Part shown: one piece after another, positions 1 through 10,270 of the stretch
Position numbering within the stretch: the first letter of the stretch is position 1
Layout of the letters: each line of letters begins with the position of its first letter
Notes under the pieces: model-generated
Seen by the model: the letters and a program-made list of their open reading frames with translations, nothing else
Databases searched by the model: none
Told to the model about the DNA's origin: nothing
Position numbers and translations under genes: made by a program
Source of the DNA: Endothia cerciana
Lineage: Eukaryota > Ascomycota > Sordariomycetes > Diaporthales > Cryphonectriaceae
DNA length: 64,000 bases
NCBI GenBank assembly: GCA_026119935.1
Contig: JALRMH010000003.1
Coordinates: 744,001 to 808,000, forward strand
Direction of reading: 5' to 3'

Positions 1-52
1 CCCCAAGGACAGCCCGAATCCCATCACTGTGTCTCTCCCCGTCGCCTCACCA

Positions 53-3000
53 GGACAGCGTGATACGGAGCGTGTCCCAGCCGCCAAAGGGACCGCGACC
101 TCAGATGTCTTGCTGCCGTCGAGCCCGCACATGGAGACGAGACCGGCAGGAGCTGGTGCCGCAGCGCCGCCTCCCACGGCCGGGCAGGGCAGCCTCGAAG
201 CTGGTGCACAGGCCGCCCTCGCCGGGCCGCTGCAGGTCATGCCTCCTCCTCCTCCTCCTCCTCCTACTACCCTACCACAAGACGACCACACACACCCACC
301 GGGCGGAAGGGGCGTCTTGGTTCCGGGCATGGTGCAGACAGGAGGTCCGGCTGGTCAGGTGCCGTCGAGCTCGGCTCGTGACGGGGAGCATCCGAACAAG
401 AGGAGGCGCGTCGAGTCTGATAGCGCCGGTGTGCCCAGGCCGGCCATTCGAACCCCCGAGCTTGTCGCATGCATTGACGAGAGGATGGCGTCGCCGGGAG
501 GCGGACAGGGCCCGCATCTTGTTGCCCAGAGATCACGGTTCCAGATCCTGAGAGAGGCCTGTGCCCGCCGGGATGTCTTCTATCTCCATCTGCATTCGCT
601 CTTCTGCCTGTGGTCGATGGGCCACAAGCTGCCTCCGCCGTTGCCTGACTACGATATTAAGACCATCTCCATTGGCTTTGAGATCCTTGAAACCATTCTT
701 AAGAAGAACGACTGTTTCACCAGAGACAACCTGGCGTGGTGTGCTTTCTTTCCCCTCCCTGACTTCAATCATGCCCATCCCGAAAGCGTTGCAAGGGCTG
801 CGGATTTCCTCACGGCTCTAGCCCAGCATTGGCCATCTCTTGTCCAGGAATCGTCTAACCGCCACTACCCTTACCTGGTGGACGAGTTGCTGGGTAAGCT
901 CAAGTGCTACTCCGCCATCACGCAGAAGCTCTTCTTCACAGCGTCCCGGCGGACACTCGGCATCCTGGATGGTGACCTTGGTGTTCGAGCTGAGCAGCAT
1001 TTTCACCAGGACCAACGCGACCACTTCGATGAGCATGGCTTCTTTCGCCTTGTTTCCGACGACCATCTTTCGGAGATCGAGCTTCGGAACGCGAAACTTA
1101 TCCAGGCATATCGGGAGATAGTAGCAAGGGTAAAGGCTGAGAAAGAAAGGGCTCGGACGCAACAGAAGGAGTGGCGGCAGCGAAAGGTGGCGAAGCAGCA
1201 GCAGTTGCAGCAACAACCCCAGCAGCAACAGCAGCACCAGCAGCACCAGCAGCACCAGCAGCACCAGCAGCAGTTGCAGCAACAACCCCAGCAGCAACAG
1301 CAGCTCCGGCAGCAGTTGCAGCAACAACTCCAGCAGCACCAGCAGCTCCAGCAGCACCAGCAGCAACAGCAGCAACAGCAGCAACAATACCCACAGATGA
1401 CGATGACGTCGCCGCCGCCGCCGCGTACCATACAACAGGCTCGACAGCTGCCACAGTCGGAAACGCAGCAAACACCCTACACTGCGCAACAGCTTCCCCG
1501 TCCACAACCAGCGAATGGCGGTTTGACCTCCAGCCCATATCAGCTTATGCCCAATCTCGGTCCCCTGTGGTCGCAAAATCAGATGCAGAACGCGGTGCCA
1601 GGTCACACCAAAAGGACGTCCTCTAGTCCTCAGAACCTACAGTCTGCGGTCCAATACTCGGCGGGTACACAATCTCCTGGAGCATATTCTGGCGCGGGAA
1701 GCCCGCCAGGCCCCGGAACTTCGTTCGCTCAAACAGCGATACGTCAACCCGGCCAGATACCTCAGCATCTCATCTTACCAAGCTCTCTCACAAATCCTGT
1801 GCCCATTATGCAAGCGGCGGAGAGTGCAATGCAAGCAGCGGCGAATACGCAGCAGTACTCTCGAAGTGTGCCGAACCCTCAGCAGTACCAATTCAACATT
1901 CCGCGGCAGGTACAAGACGTGAATCAGCTTCGCATGCGACAGCATATTTCTCCTCCTGCGCAACACCAAGCACAGTGGGCATCAGAGGGGGCTTCAACAA
2001 GAATCCCGGGCCATCAGATGACCGCAGTGCAGAGCCCCGGGCCACCGCAACAAGCCAATGGCCTTGTCTCGCCTTCGCTTGGCAACATGCAGCAGCCATG
2101 GACTCTCCATCGTCCTCAGTTGGCAATACAGACGCAGCCATCGATGACGCAGAACCATCCGGCGCCGGTCAACAATGCTGCACCTCGCCCAGTACCGCGT
2201 CTGCTTCCGCCCCAGGGCCAGGTCATTGACCGAAGCGAGGATTCCCACACACACCAGGAGAATAAGTCGCTTCTTATGTCACTTCATCAAGCCCACGCGC
2301 GGAGTCCCGACAGGACGAGGCGCATTGAAGAAGCGGATGATGAACGATATTACCAGTCTATCCAGTCATTCGCCCTAGCCCCGTTCCGCCTAATATACCA
2401 CCACGACCTGCAGCTTGAAATCAGCCCGGAACAAGCCTCGCGGGTCTGCCAGAAGAAGGAGTTCATACCTCAGCTTGGCGGAATTCCACCGCCTATGAAC
2501 GTTCGCGAATACTCACAGGGCTCATTACGCTTCCGCATACGTTGCTGCAGACTGCAGTCGGACGGACCAGTCCAGGAATCAGATTGGGTTACCAGCGAGG
2601 TGCTGTGGCCTGAGCATATATTCATTGAATTTAACGGGCACAAGCTGCCCATTAGAAGAGCCACCCACAACGGCAAAGACTTGGCCGTCGAGCTGACCGA
2701 CCATGTTGTGTCGGGCAAGAACCAACTCAGGGTGACGGTGCCGCATGCAGGTCCCACTGCCGCTGACAAGAGAGGCAATATCTTTTTCCTGGCTGTCGAG
2801 ATCGTTGGCGCAAACCGTCATTCCGAGATCCTGAAGGAGATTCAAGGCAACCACAGGCTTGATCGCCATGAGACCTTGGAGAAGATTCGGTCCAGGGTCC
2901 TGGCTGCACCGGACGAGGACGGTATCGCCGTGATCGACCGCGCAGGTAACAGCGCACGTGAGCTGCCCATCGACCTGACAGACCCGTTCAGCTCCAGGAT

Positions 3001-3451
3001 CTTCCACACCCCGGCCCGTGGAGCTGCATGTACCCACATGGAATGCTTTGATCTCGAGACGTGGCTGAGCACGCGGCCGGCCAAACAACAGATCAACTGC
3101 GGCCACACGAACGTCTGCACCTGCCCCAAACGCTTGGAGCCTTCGGAGGTCGACAAGTGGAAGTGTCCCATATGCTTTGGGGATGCGAGGCCCGAGAGCC
3201 TCTACATTGACAGCTTCCTGGAGGATGTGCGCCAGCAGCTGGAGGGGGCGAACAAGCTGGACACCAAGTCTATCCTGGTCGCGGCAGACGGGAGCTGGCG
3301 TCCAGTTGATGAGCTGAATGGCGACGACAATGGTAGTGACGGCGACGGTCTGGCTACGCGACGAAGCATTGCAGCTTCGAGGAAGCCGAGGGGGCCTATG
3401 AAGACCTCACCGACAGAGCGAGGCACGGTGGAGATCATCGAGCTCGACTAG
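53..3451 (+). CDS. MIZ/SP-RING zinc finger protein with polyQ tract, probable SUMO E3 ligase (5' partial)
   Basis: A long open frame ends at TAG 3449-3451. Near the C terminus (nt about 3029-3190) it shows an SP-RING: CTHMECFD, then CGH, CTCP and KWKCPICFG. In the PIAS/Siz family this fold recruits the SUMO E2 and promotes SUMO transfer, mostly in the nucleus. An insertion of about 25 residues separates the first and last zinc ligands. The middle is glutamine-rich, with a CAG/CAA tract at nt 1195-1390, followed by a Q/P/S-rich stretch. The last residues (VEIIELD) fit a SUMO-interacting motif. The frame stays open to base 1. Positions 29-52 look like a polypyrimidine tract ending in tcaccag, so I take 53 as the start of an internal exon, with earlier exons outside the window. 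The first in-frame ATG is at 131 and could be the start instead. Family assignment is firm; the ligase role is inferred. Confidence 0.85.
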   Translation, partial: GQRDTERVPAAKGTATSDVLLPSSPHMETRPAGAGAAAPPPTAGQGSLEAGAQAALAGPLQVMPPPPPPPPTTLPQDDHTHPPGGRGVLVPGMVQTGGPAGQVPSSSARDGEHPNKRRRVESDSAGVPRPAIRTPELVACIDERMASPGGGQGPHLVAQRSRFQILREACARRDVFYLHLHSLFCLWSMGHKLPPPLPDYDIKTISIGFEILETILKKNDCFTRDNLAWCAFFPLPDFNHAHPESVARAADFLTALAQHWPSLVQESSNRHYPYLVDELLGKLKCYSAITQKLFFTASRRTLGILDGDLGVRAEQHFHQDQRDHFDEHGFFRLVSDDHLSEIELRNAKLIQAYREIVARVKAEKERARTQQKEWRQRKVAKQQQLQQQPQQQQQHQQHQQHQQHQQQLQQQPQQQQQLRQQLQQQLQQHQQLQQHQQQQQQQQQQYPQMTMTSPPPPRTIQQARQLPQSETQQTPYTAQQLPRPQPANGGLTSSPYQLMPNLGPLWSQNQMQNAVPGHTKRTSSSPQNLQSAVQYSAGTQSPGAYSGAGSPPGPGTSFAQTAIRQPGQIPQHLILPSSLTNPVPIMQAAESAMQAAANTQQYSRSVPNPQQYQFNIPRQVQDVNQLRMRQHISPPAQHQAQWASEGASTRIPGHQMTAVQSPGPPQQANGLVSPSLGNMQQPWTLHRPQLAIQTQPSMTQNHPAPVNNAAPRPVPRLLPPQGQVIDRSEDSHTHQENKSLLMSLHQAHARSPDRTRRIEEADDERYYQSIQSFALAPFRLIYHHDLQLEISPEQASRVCQKKEFIPQLGGIPPPMNVREYSQGSLRFRIRCCRLQSDGPVQESDWVTSEVLWPEHIFIEFNGHKLPIRRATHNGKDLAVELTDHVVSGKNQLRVTVPHAGPTAADKRGNIFFLAVEIVGANRHSEILKEIQGNHRLDRHETLEKIRSRVLAAPDEDGIAVIDRAGNSARELPIDLTDPFSSRIFHTPARGAACTHMECFDLETWLSTRPAKQQINCGHTNVCTCPKRLEPSEVDKWKCPICFGDARPESLYIDSFLEDVRQQLEGANKLDTKSILVAADGSWRPVDELNGDDNGSDGDGLATRRSIAASRKPRGPMKTSPTERGTVEIIELD
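1195..1390 (+). repeat. CAG/CAA/CAC imperfect trinucleotide tract coding for polyQ/H
   Basis: About 65 codons, almost all CAG or CAA with scattered CAC, CTC and CTG, inside the SP-RING gene. A sub-block (CAG CAG TTG CAG CAA CAA CCC) occurs twice, at about 1198 and 1267, so part of the tract grew by block duplication. All three forward frames and two reverse frames are open here purely because of the repeat. Confidence 0.9.
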
Positions 3452-4481
3452 GGTATACGCTGGTAGGCCTGTTTGGGGAAAGAGGCAGAGGAAGTATCCG
3501 GGGCTGGCTGTTTGGTTTGGGACGGGCGATGGAGAGAAAAAAGGACCCCGGCTTTTATGATTGCTTTTCGCTTTTCCCGTCCCTGCTCTCAAGCGTGGAG
3601 TTCATGGGTCACACTGGTCGGTGTTTGGTTTGGGAGGCGGAAAATATTCCCCATTTGCTTTACAGGACGAAGGAAACCGCGTGGCGACGCCCCACGCACG
3701 GCGGCACGGTGGGGGAGGGCGCAACATGGAGGGATATATTGGCAAGGACGAACTGTACATTGGTAGTCATCCGAGGCTCAACGTCTCGCTTCTCCACTAG
3801 CAGTCAGTTCTCTCCTCCTCCCGTAGCCTGCGAAGGGACAAAGTCTAGACATCGGTTGTTTGATGCCGGAGGGAAGGAGGCGGCGGTGGAGGCGGTGGTG
3901 GAAGAAGGTCGGTGTGGATTCACTTCATTGACTACCCCTTTGTGCCTTCACCACCTTTACCAACATTCACTACCCTTTCGAGGCACTCACTCTTTGATGG
4001 CTTCACTTAAGGGGATAGGATTCACTGTAGGGTCAGAGGCTATATCTAGCCACTCTCTGACCCCTTTACGATAGTTAGACTTCTACTCTTCTAGACAGAC
4101 CCCAATACGAATAGAAACGATACCGTCTACAGATGCAGTACTGCTTCGATCGTGAAGAGAGACCTACCAACAGTCGGGCAAGCATCCCAGGGTGCAGCGA
4201 AGTGAGCTAGCTGTTCACTGTAAATGGATCTACTTAAAATAAAATAAAAATAAAAATAAAAATAGAAAGGAGCGGCATTTGCCAGCAGTAGATGTGTTGC
4301 CTCTTGACCGTCTCGAGACCCGAGTGAGATCGCAAGAAAGGGGGTGATATATGCAGTGTGCAAGCATGTACTTGTATGTACGACGGGTCCCTCACAGATG
4401 CCAGGACCCCCGCGGTACGAGCCCGCCCCACACACCCGCAGTCGCACTCGCGCAATAGCGATGAGTGTCCCGCACCGGGTT

Positions 4482-4570
<89 letters not shown>

Positions 4571-4783
4571 GTTNNNNNNACACAACCCGTTGGCGCACAC
4601 GCCTATTCTGTTTTTTTTGCCCGCAGGGGTTTTTGGGGGGGGGGGGTTGGGGCGTGAGGAGTTTTGAGCTCCCCCCCCCCCCCCCCGCGAATGAATTGTA
4701 GAGTAATTACGGGCCCCCCTCCTTAGACAAACCGTCGTGTGATCTCTCCCCTCCTCCTCTCGATATCACCTCCCCCACAAGTA
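3452..4783. other. intergenic: SP-RING gene 3' region, A-rich repeat, poly-G and gap
   Basis: No supportable gene. It holds the 3' flank of the SP-RING gene, an (AAAAT)n stretch at about 4234-4265, a poly-G tract with an assembly gap at 4484-4579, further G and C runs at 4636-4646 and 4671-4686, and the promoter of the YCII gene. Confidence 0.7.
4484..4579. other. 86-bp poly-G run followed by a six-N gap
   Basis: G is uninterrupted from 4484 to 4569, followed by TGTT and six N (4574-4579). The sequence resumes as unique DNA. This is most likely an assembly or sequencing scar, or a true G tract of unknown length; the real distance here is uncertain. Confidence 0.95.
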
Positions 4784-5709
4784 ATGGCATCTCGCCTCAA
4801 CGCACTCGCGAGGACAATCACTGCACCAGCAGCAGCAGCCGGACGACAGACCCTGACGGCCACCACCACCACCACAACAACAAGGACCCTACCGGCACAG
4901 GTCAGGAGGATGGCTTCTTCTTCCGCGGAACCACGCAGGTACGAGTGGCTCGTCGTCGTGCCGGACAAGCCGGGCATGCAGGCCAAGAGGCTCGAGGTCC
5001 GACCGTGAGTTTGCTTCCGCGCCCCTCCACCCCCCCCCCCCCCGTGTCTGGGGGGGTTGGTGTCTGCGAGCGGTTCCTTTCCCGCACTTCATGCTCCCCT
5101 TATTACTCTTCCGCGCTATGTGGGGAGGTGTGTTCTTGTGTTTTTTTTTTTTTTTTGTCCTGCCGTAGATGAATGGAAAAGATGCTGAGACACCCCCCCG
5201 GGCTTGTGTAGGCAGCACTTCGAGGGCCTGACGAAGGCGAAGGAGAGCGGTCTTTTCAAGATGGGTGGTGAGTTCCCCCGTCCTTCCCCCTTGCCCCCTC
5301 CCCTCCCCCCCTCTTTCCGTCGCCCTCTCGGCACCTCTCCAGAGAGGGACAGAGGAGACCCGGGGGGCCGGGGGCGGAGCCCGTCTGCTGAGATATATGT
5401 GTGCGGTCTTGCTGACCTGGCGGCGAGCGGCACGCAGGCGCCGTGCTGGAGGAGATGCCGCCCGATGATGAGGTCTCGAGCCTGAAGTTCGCGGGAAGCA
5501 CGATCATGGTCCTCGCCGAGAGCCGGCAGGCGGTGATCGACATGTTGAAGGACGATATCTACGTCACGTCCGGGGTGTGGGACCTGGAGAAGGTGAGCGG
5601 CGGGCCGGAGAGATGACCACGACCCGACATTCATGAGAGAGCTGACACGTTTTCTTCACGCTCGCAGGCTATGATCTGGCCGGCCAAGATTGCATTCCGG
5701 TTCCCCTAA
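4784..5709 (+). CDS. YCII-related domain protein, probably mitochondrial
   Basis: Four exons: 4784-5004, 5212-5267, 5438-5592 and 5668-5709, with GTGAGT/GTGAGC donors and TAG/CAG acceptors. The spliced product is about 157 residues. The N-terminal 50 or so residues are rich in Arg, Ala, Ser and Thr (including a Thr run from ACC/ACA repeats) and lack acids, like a mitochondrial presequence. The rest is one YCII (dimeric alpha-beta barrel) domain: YEWLVVVPDKPGMQAKRLEV, then HFEGL, ESGLFKMGGA, GSTIMVLAES, and a short C terminus AMIWPAKIAFRFP. YCII proteins resemble muconolactone isomerases, but the cellular role of the fungal members is unknown. The reading frame is consistent across all three junctions, which supports the model. 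Confidence 0.85.
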
Positions 5710-6327
5710 GAAGTGTGAGGTGAGGGGATGGCAACGGGACTTGGGAGGGAGCACGGTATTGAACGATTGGGGTCTGAGTCGCGAGTATACGGGCTGGCGT
5801 ATGACCACGAGCCTCGTGTCGATTTTGACAACGCTACAAAATTTCAGTACAGGCCTTGTGGGCTTCGTCCTCGGGAGTCTCTGTGGGAAATGCTCCGTGA
5901 TACCAAGCCTGCCGGTTCCAGTCAGACCAAAGAACCAGCCTGTGAATGCATGCCCTTTGCCACCCCATGTTCCCATTTTCGCTTGACCGTCCGCTGAATG
6001 CCCGGGAAACCTGCCTCCCCAGCCCTTGATACTGCATGTAGGTACCCATACTCCGTACCAAAGCTGCCCCTGTCAATCGGAAAAGTACAAATGCCGCAGC
6101 CATACATCATACAATCTCGCTCGTGCGTTACCTTTGCTCGGCATGGCCACCTGCTAGTGTCTTGTCTCCTTCGAACACCATCTCCTCCGGATACAGCAGC
6201 AGATCCTCCGCGCTCTGGGTTGCGCACCCTCAGCAGCGGACAGGGATACTCACGAGCCGATAGATGCTGGAGGCATCGTCCCGAGACGCGGGTGCCGCCT
6301 GTGAACCCCCTGTGACGGGGGGGCCTC
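5710..6327. other. intergenic, convergent 3' flanks
   Basis: Tail-to-tail spacer between the YCII gene and the DUF2408 gene. I see no gene, repeat or RNA here. Confidence 0.6.
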
Positions 6328-7842
6328 TTAAGTCTCTGCCGCGGCCTCGCCAGCCGCTGCTGACTCGGCGCGGGACTCAGCCTCCACGCGCAGCTCGTAG
6401 TTGAGATCAAAGCACTCGGCCAGAAGGTCTGTCACGGCTGCTTGGCCTTCGGGAATGTCGCCGTTAATCTCGAATTTCCCGTCGGACCGCATGTTGTCAA
6501 TGGAGTTGAGCTGGTCCAGATGTCAGTCGTGTGAGGTGCGCAGGGGCCGGCGACGCGCGGACTAACCTTCATGCTGTAAGGGTATAGTTCTCTTGCGGAG
6601 TTAACACCTCCAGAGTTCTTGACCTCCAGCAAGCAGCGCTTCAAGGTTGATAGTTGGTTATACACGGGCAGAAGTGCCTCCGAAACGGGTTCTGACAGGA
6701 GCATGAGATGGTAAATATAGCCGTAGCTCCGTCGGATGAGGTATAGCAATGTCTGCAAATGATCAGCAAGGGAGCTTCCCGGTCTGGAGCAGTCCACCTA
6801 CCCTTTGCACGTAGAGCTCAGCTGGCCGGCCCTGGTCGTCCAGCCAGTTGCCGTCAACTCTGGCCTCGTCGATCTTATCGAGTTGCCGTTGATAGTCGTA
6901 TAGATCTGTCTCGCGGAGCGACCATGCTGGTGTGATCGAGAACTTATCCAGATCGTTGCGGATGCCGATCAGGACGTCGTAGATTTGCTTCCATTGCTCC
7001 GGTATCACTCCTTTCCGTTCCAGTACAATGTCGGACCAGAGGAGACACCGTTCAAGAAGTTGCGAAACCTCGTCGCTGCCCTTGGCAACATCGCCGTCTG
7101 CCGTCTTGAACTGACCATCCACTCTCTGAGCATCGATGTCCTGCAACTGAGCCTTGAGCTTCTCTACCTCCGCTCGGTGGAACTGTTTGGCACGTTAGCC
7201 ACCGCTCTTGTTTTCTCTCCGCTGGGTCGTGCTCACTTTAGCCTTGGTGTTTGCCAAAGACATCGAGCGGATGATCGAAATCAACTTCTCGTGCACATCC
7301 ACCAACGCATCATCCAGACTGTCCAGCTTCTTTTGCAGCCTTGCCAGGGACGACTGACAAAGTTCCACCCTCCTCGATAGCAACTTGATCAGGTATGGCG
7401 AATGCCTCCCGTCAGCATCGTTGACGGAACCGGATAGCTGGACTAGCGTCTTGCTCATGCTCTCGAGATCCTTAGCAGAGAACAAATTCGCCTCGGTGAG
7501 GTGGCTCAGCAATCTCTTGATCGTCGACGTGAGCGCATAGGCCGCAGGAGCTTCACCGGTCCTTCCAATCGTCATAAAGAAGAGGGACAGAAGCTGGAAG
7601 CAGCTCTCCATGACCCTATCGAGGCGGTTCTCGCCGGCGTCCCCATTGCTGACCGCGCGAATCTCGGTGACCTTCCTGACCTCCTCGATGGTCTGGTCGT
7701 ACAACCCCATGACATCCTGAGAGCGGATGTATTTTGTGCGGTCCTGTTTGAGGAGGAGCAGCTGGTCCCGCACCGCCACCAGGCGCTCCATGATCTCCGT
7801 CTCCCGAGCATCTTGAGGGGGGGGGACTGCAGGTGTCTCCAT
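6328..7842 (-). CDS. DUF2408 (UPF0662) family protein
   Basis: Four exons on the minus strand: 7842-7237, 7182-6802, 6752-6567 and 6510-6328, for 451 residues. Every exon junction is phase 0, and donors are GTGAGC, GTAGGT and GTTAGT. The product is soluble and mostly helical, with Leu/Glu/Arg-rich heptad-like stretches. Recognisable family segments include RTKYIRSQDVMGLYDQTI near residue 40, SPYLIKLLSRRVELC near 150, LYDYQRQLDKIDEARVDGNW near 305 and FEINGDIPEGQ near the C terminus. This matches fungal DUF2408 proteins (S. pombe C30C2.08; budding yeast YPL260W, named CUB1 from proteasome and DNA-damage phenotypes). The molecular function is unknown. It diverges from the P1 gene across an 861-base spacer. 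Confidence 0.85.
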
Positions 7843-8703
7843 GCTGGGTGATGGGTTGCTGTCCTACTGATGAGAGACAGATCTGTTGGGGGTGCAAATC
7901 GTGGGGAGTAGTATCGGGTTTGTTATCAGGGACGGTTCGAGCTCGCGAGATTCGACCCAGGTCGAACTCGTGTCTGAAAGTTGGAAAGGTTGGCCGCCCC
8001 ACGTGTCCTAACCGGGGCTGCTGCAGAATAGCCCCGAACAGTACGCGCGACTCCTGAGGTGTGACAAGGTGAGTCGGATGATACTTGATGCCGAATGACA
8101 ACAGATACTTTGAGGCAGTCTCCCAGGTAGTCTGATAAGCCTACAGGAAGCTGAAAGATGAACGGCGATAGCCCTGGCAAGAGAGTTGCAACTATGGTAC
8201 AGCAAGGTTAGCCAATCGTCTAGATTCATGTGCTCGAGCTCGGTTAGAATCGATGCCTAACTTTCTCACTGCAGCGCTGTCAATGAATGGCTACGGACCT
8301 CAGTAGGTTCGTGTAAGGTGACGGTGGTATTTTGCTGTGTCATTGATCATCTCTCAGTCAGAGTTGAGCCGCATTCATCGATGTTTCGAGCAGACCACAG
8401 AACGTCAGTGGACCTTGGAAGTGGGGTTCCCAGACAAGGCAAAAAGGTGGGTTCCCAATCGATAAGGCTAGTGTCAATCCAGGCATGCCAAGCTAGGCTC
8501 AGCAGGCTCGATCAGTCAGCAAGTATCGGCGTCAGGGTTTTTCCGACATTTTTCGTGTGGTCAAAAAATGCAGACGGCCCAGTAAGACCAACCAGCCGCC
8601 CAACCACCTCAAGCGAGACTTTGAATTGTCACCACTTTGCGAAGCAGCATCTTGAACTTCTTCATTCCCCTGCATCCCGCAACTCAACACGCGCACATTC
8701 AAA
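7843..8703. other. intergenic, shared divergent promoter region
   Basis: Spacer between the start codons of the DUF2408 gene (minus) and the ribosomal P1 gene (plus). It must carry both promoters. I cannot point to a specific element and see no gene. Confidence 0.6.
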
Positions 8704-9331
8704 ATGTCTACTCCTGAGCTGGCCAACTCCTACGCCGCCCTCATCCTCGCCGATGAGGGTCTTGAGATCACCGTATGAAAAACCCCGACCCCACGACAGT
8801 CGCAAACGGCGTCGACGACAGGAGGACGACATCCGAATACTGACTTGGGTGAACTGAAAACAGGCCGACAAGCTGCAGGCTCTGATCAAGGCTGCTAACG
8901 TCCCCGAGGTCGAGCCCATCTGGACCTCTCTGTTCGCCAAGGTACGGCCACAATCGAAACCCATCGAATCTCCAAAGAGACCCACCTCGAAATCTGGACG
9001 GGGGGCCTCATGATGAGATGATGCCCGTTGGGGACATGGACACTGACGAGGCTTACCGTCATACAGGCTCTCGAGGGCAAGGATGTCAAGGACCTCTTGA
9101 CCAACGTCGGCTCCGGTGGTGGCGCCGCTGCCCCCGCGGCTGGTGGTGCTGCTGCTGGCGGTGCCGCTGCCGCTGAGGAGGCCAAGGAGGAGGCAAAGGA
9201 AGAGGGTTCGTGTGCCCCACACCACCACAAGCCCGCCCGGGCTGTGCGCCCGGATCAGGACCGGCTGGCTGACACCGTAAACAGAGAAGGAGGAGTCCGA
9301 CGAGGACATGGGCTTCGGTCTGTTCGACTAA
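8704..9331 (+). CDS. RPP1: 60S acidic ribosomal protein P1
   Basis: Four exons: 8704-8772, 8864-8941, 9067-9205 and 9285-9331, for 110 residues, the usual P1 length. P1 pairs with P2 and binds P0 to form the lateral stalk that recruits and activates translational GTPases. The N-terminal helical dimerisation domain (MSTPELANSYAALILADEG, then KLQALIKAA) is followed by an Ala/Gly hinge and a Glu/Lys-rich segment. The C terminus ends in EESDEDMGFGLFD, the invariant stalk tail that contacts elongation factors. The last intron (donor GTTCGT) splits a Glu codon within the acidic stretch, and without it the conserved tail is lost. Confidence 0.97.
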
Positions 9332-10270
9332 AGGATTTTCCCCCACCGCCAACTGCCGCCGTCAAAACGAGCAATACAAAACCTACCGAGCAATCCGACC
9401 GGTCCGACCACCCCTCACGACGACATCTCTCTCCCGCTCTGCTGTACTTCCTTCGATCTCTGCATTGGGTTGCGGGTCATTTTTTCTCTCACAATGCTAC
9501 GCTGTTTCTAGTCTAGCAAATACCAGTCATCTACGAAAAAAGGGATGGGGGAGGAAGGCTTCTTCTCCCTTGGTATCTGGTCGCAGGGATGGAGTAGAGG
9601 GATCCGGAATCTGATGACCTTTGCAAATTGAAAGGAAAAAGAATTTGCGCCCAGTTGCTCTCATGTGGCGGGACTTTTGACGTGAGTGATATGTTGCCCT
9701 TTTTGGGAACGAGATGCCGGTCCGGCCGTGCGCCTCACATCATTTTCGAAATCGCGGTCCCTTGCCTCGCGAATGCCGAGATGGCCAACACCTTCAACAT
9801 CCACCATCAAGAATCTGAAGCGCTTTCCCCAGATCGACCTATGTATGGATGGTGTCTGTATACTGTCTTGAAAAGGAACAGGCGTCCATTGAGTGCCACC
9901 CGTAGTTACACTTGCCATGTAGTCCAGGAAACACAAGTCATGTCAGTCCAAGACGTATGCTTGGGGCATTTATCATTAATTCGTCAACTGGTCGAGATGC
10001 GACAGAGTCCCTGGCGCCTGCTGTATGACGGCATCAGTTCCACTGTGTAGATGCAGCCCTCTCTACCCTTGCCAGACTCACCGCAGGCCGGCGAATATGC
10101 TAGCCGGTGCTCAGCGATGTATTCCAGAACCAAATGTTGATCCACGAATCCTCTTCAAAACGCCGTTTTTGGGGGGGGTCCTGCCTCAAGTGCCTCCTTT
10201 GTGCAGCCTCCCGATTCCTTCCCAGCGCAGGTCCCGTGCTGCGATCGAAACCTGTCCTGAGCCTGAGCAT
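9332..10270. other. intergenic, convergent 3' flanks
   Basis: Spacer between the P1 gene and the UBX gene, which point toward each other. It contains only short open frames without recognisable protein character and a short G run near 10172. Confidence 0.6.

Noticed and set aside
818..1626. Long minus-strand and +1/+2-frame open frames over the CAG tract (poly-Leu, poly-Ala, poly-Cys peptides)
   Set aside because: They exist only because a trinucleotide repeat lacks stops in most frames; no family features outside the repeat.
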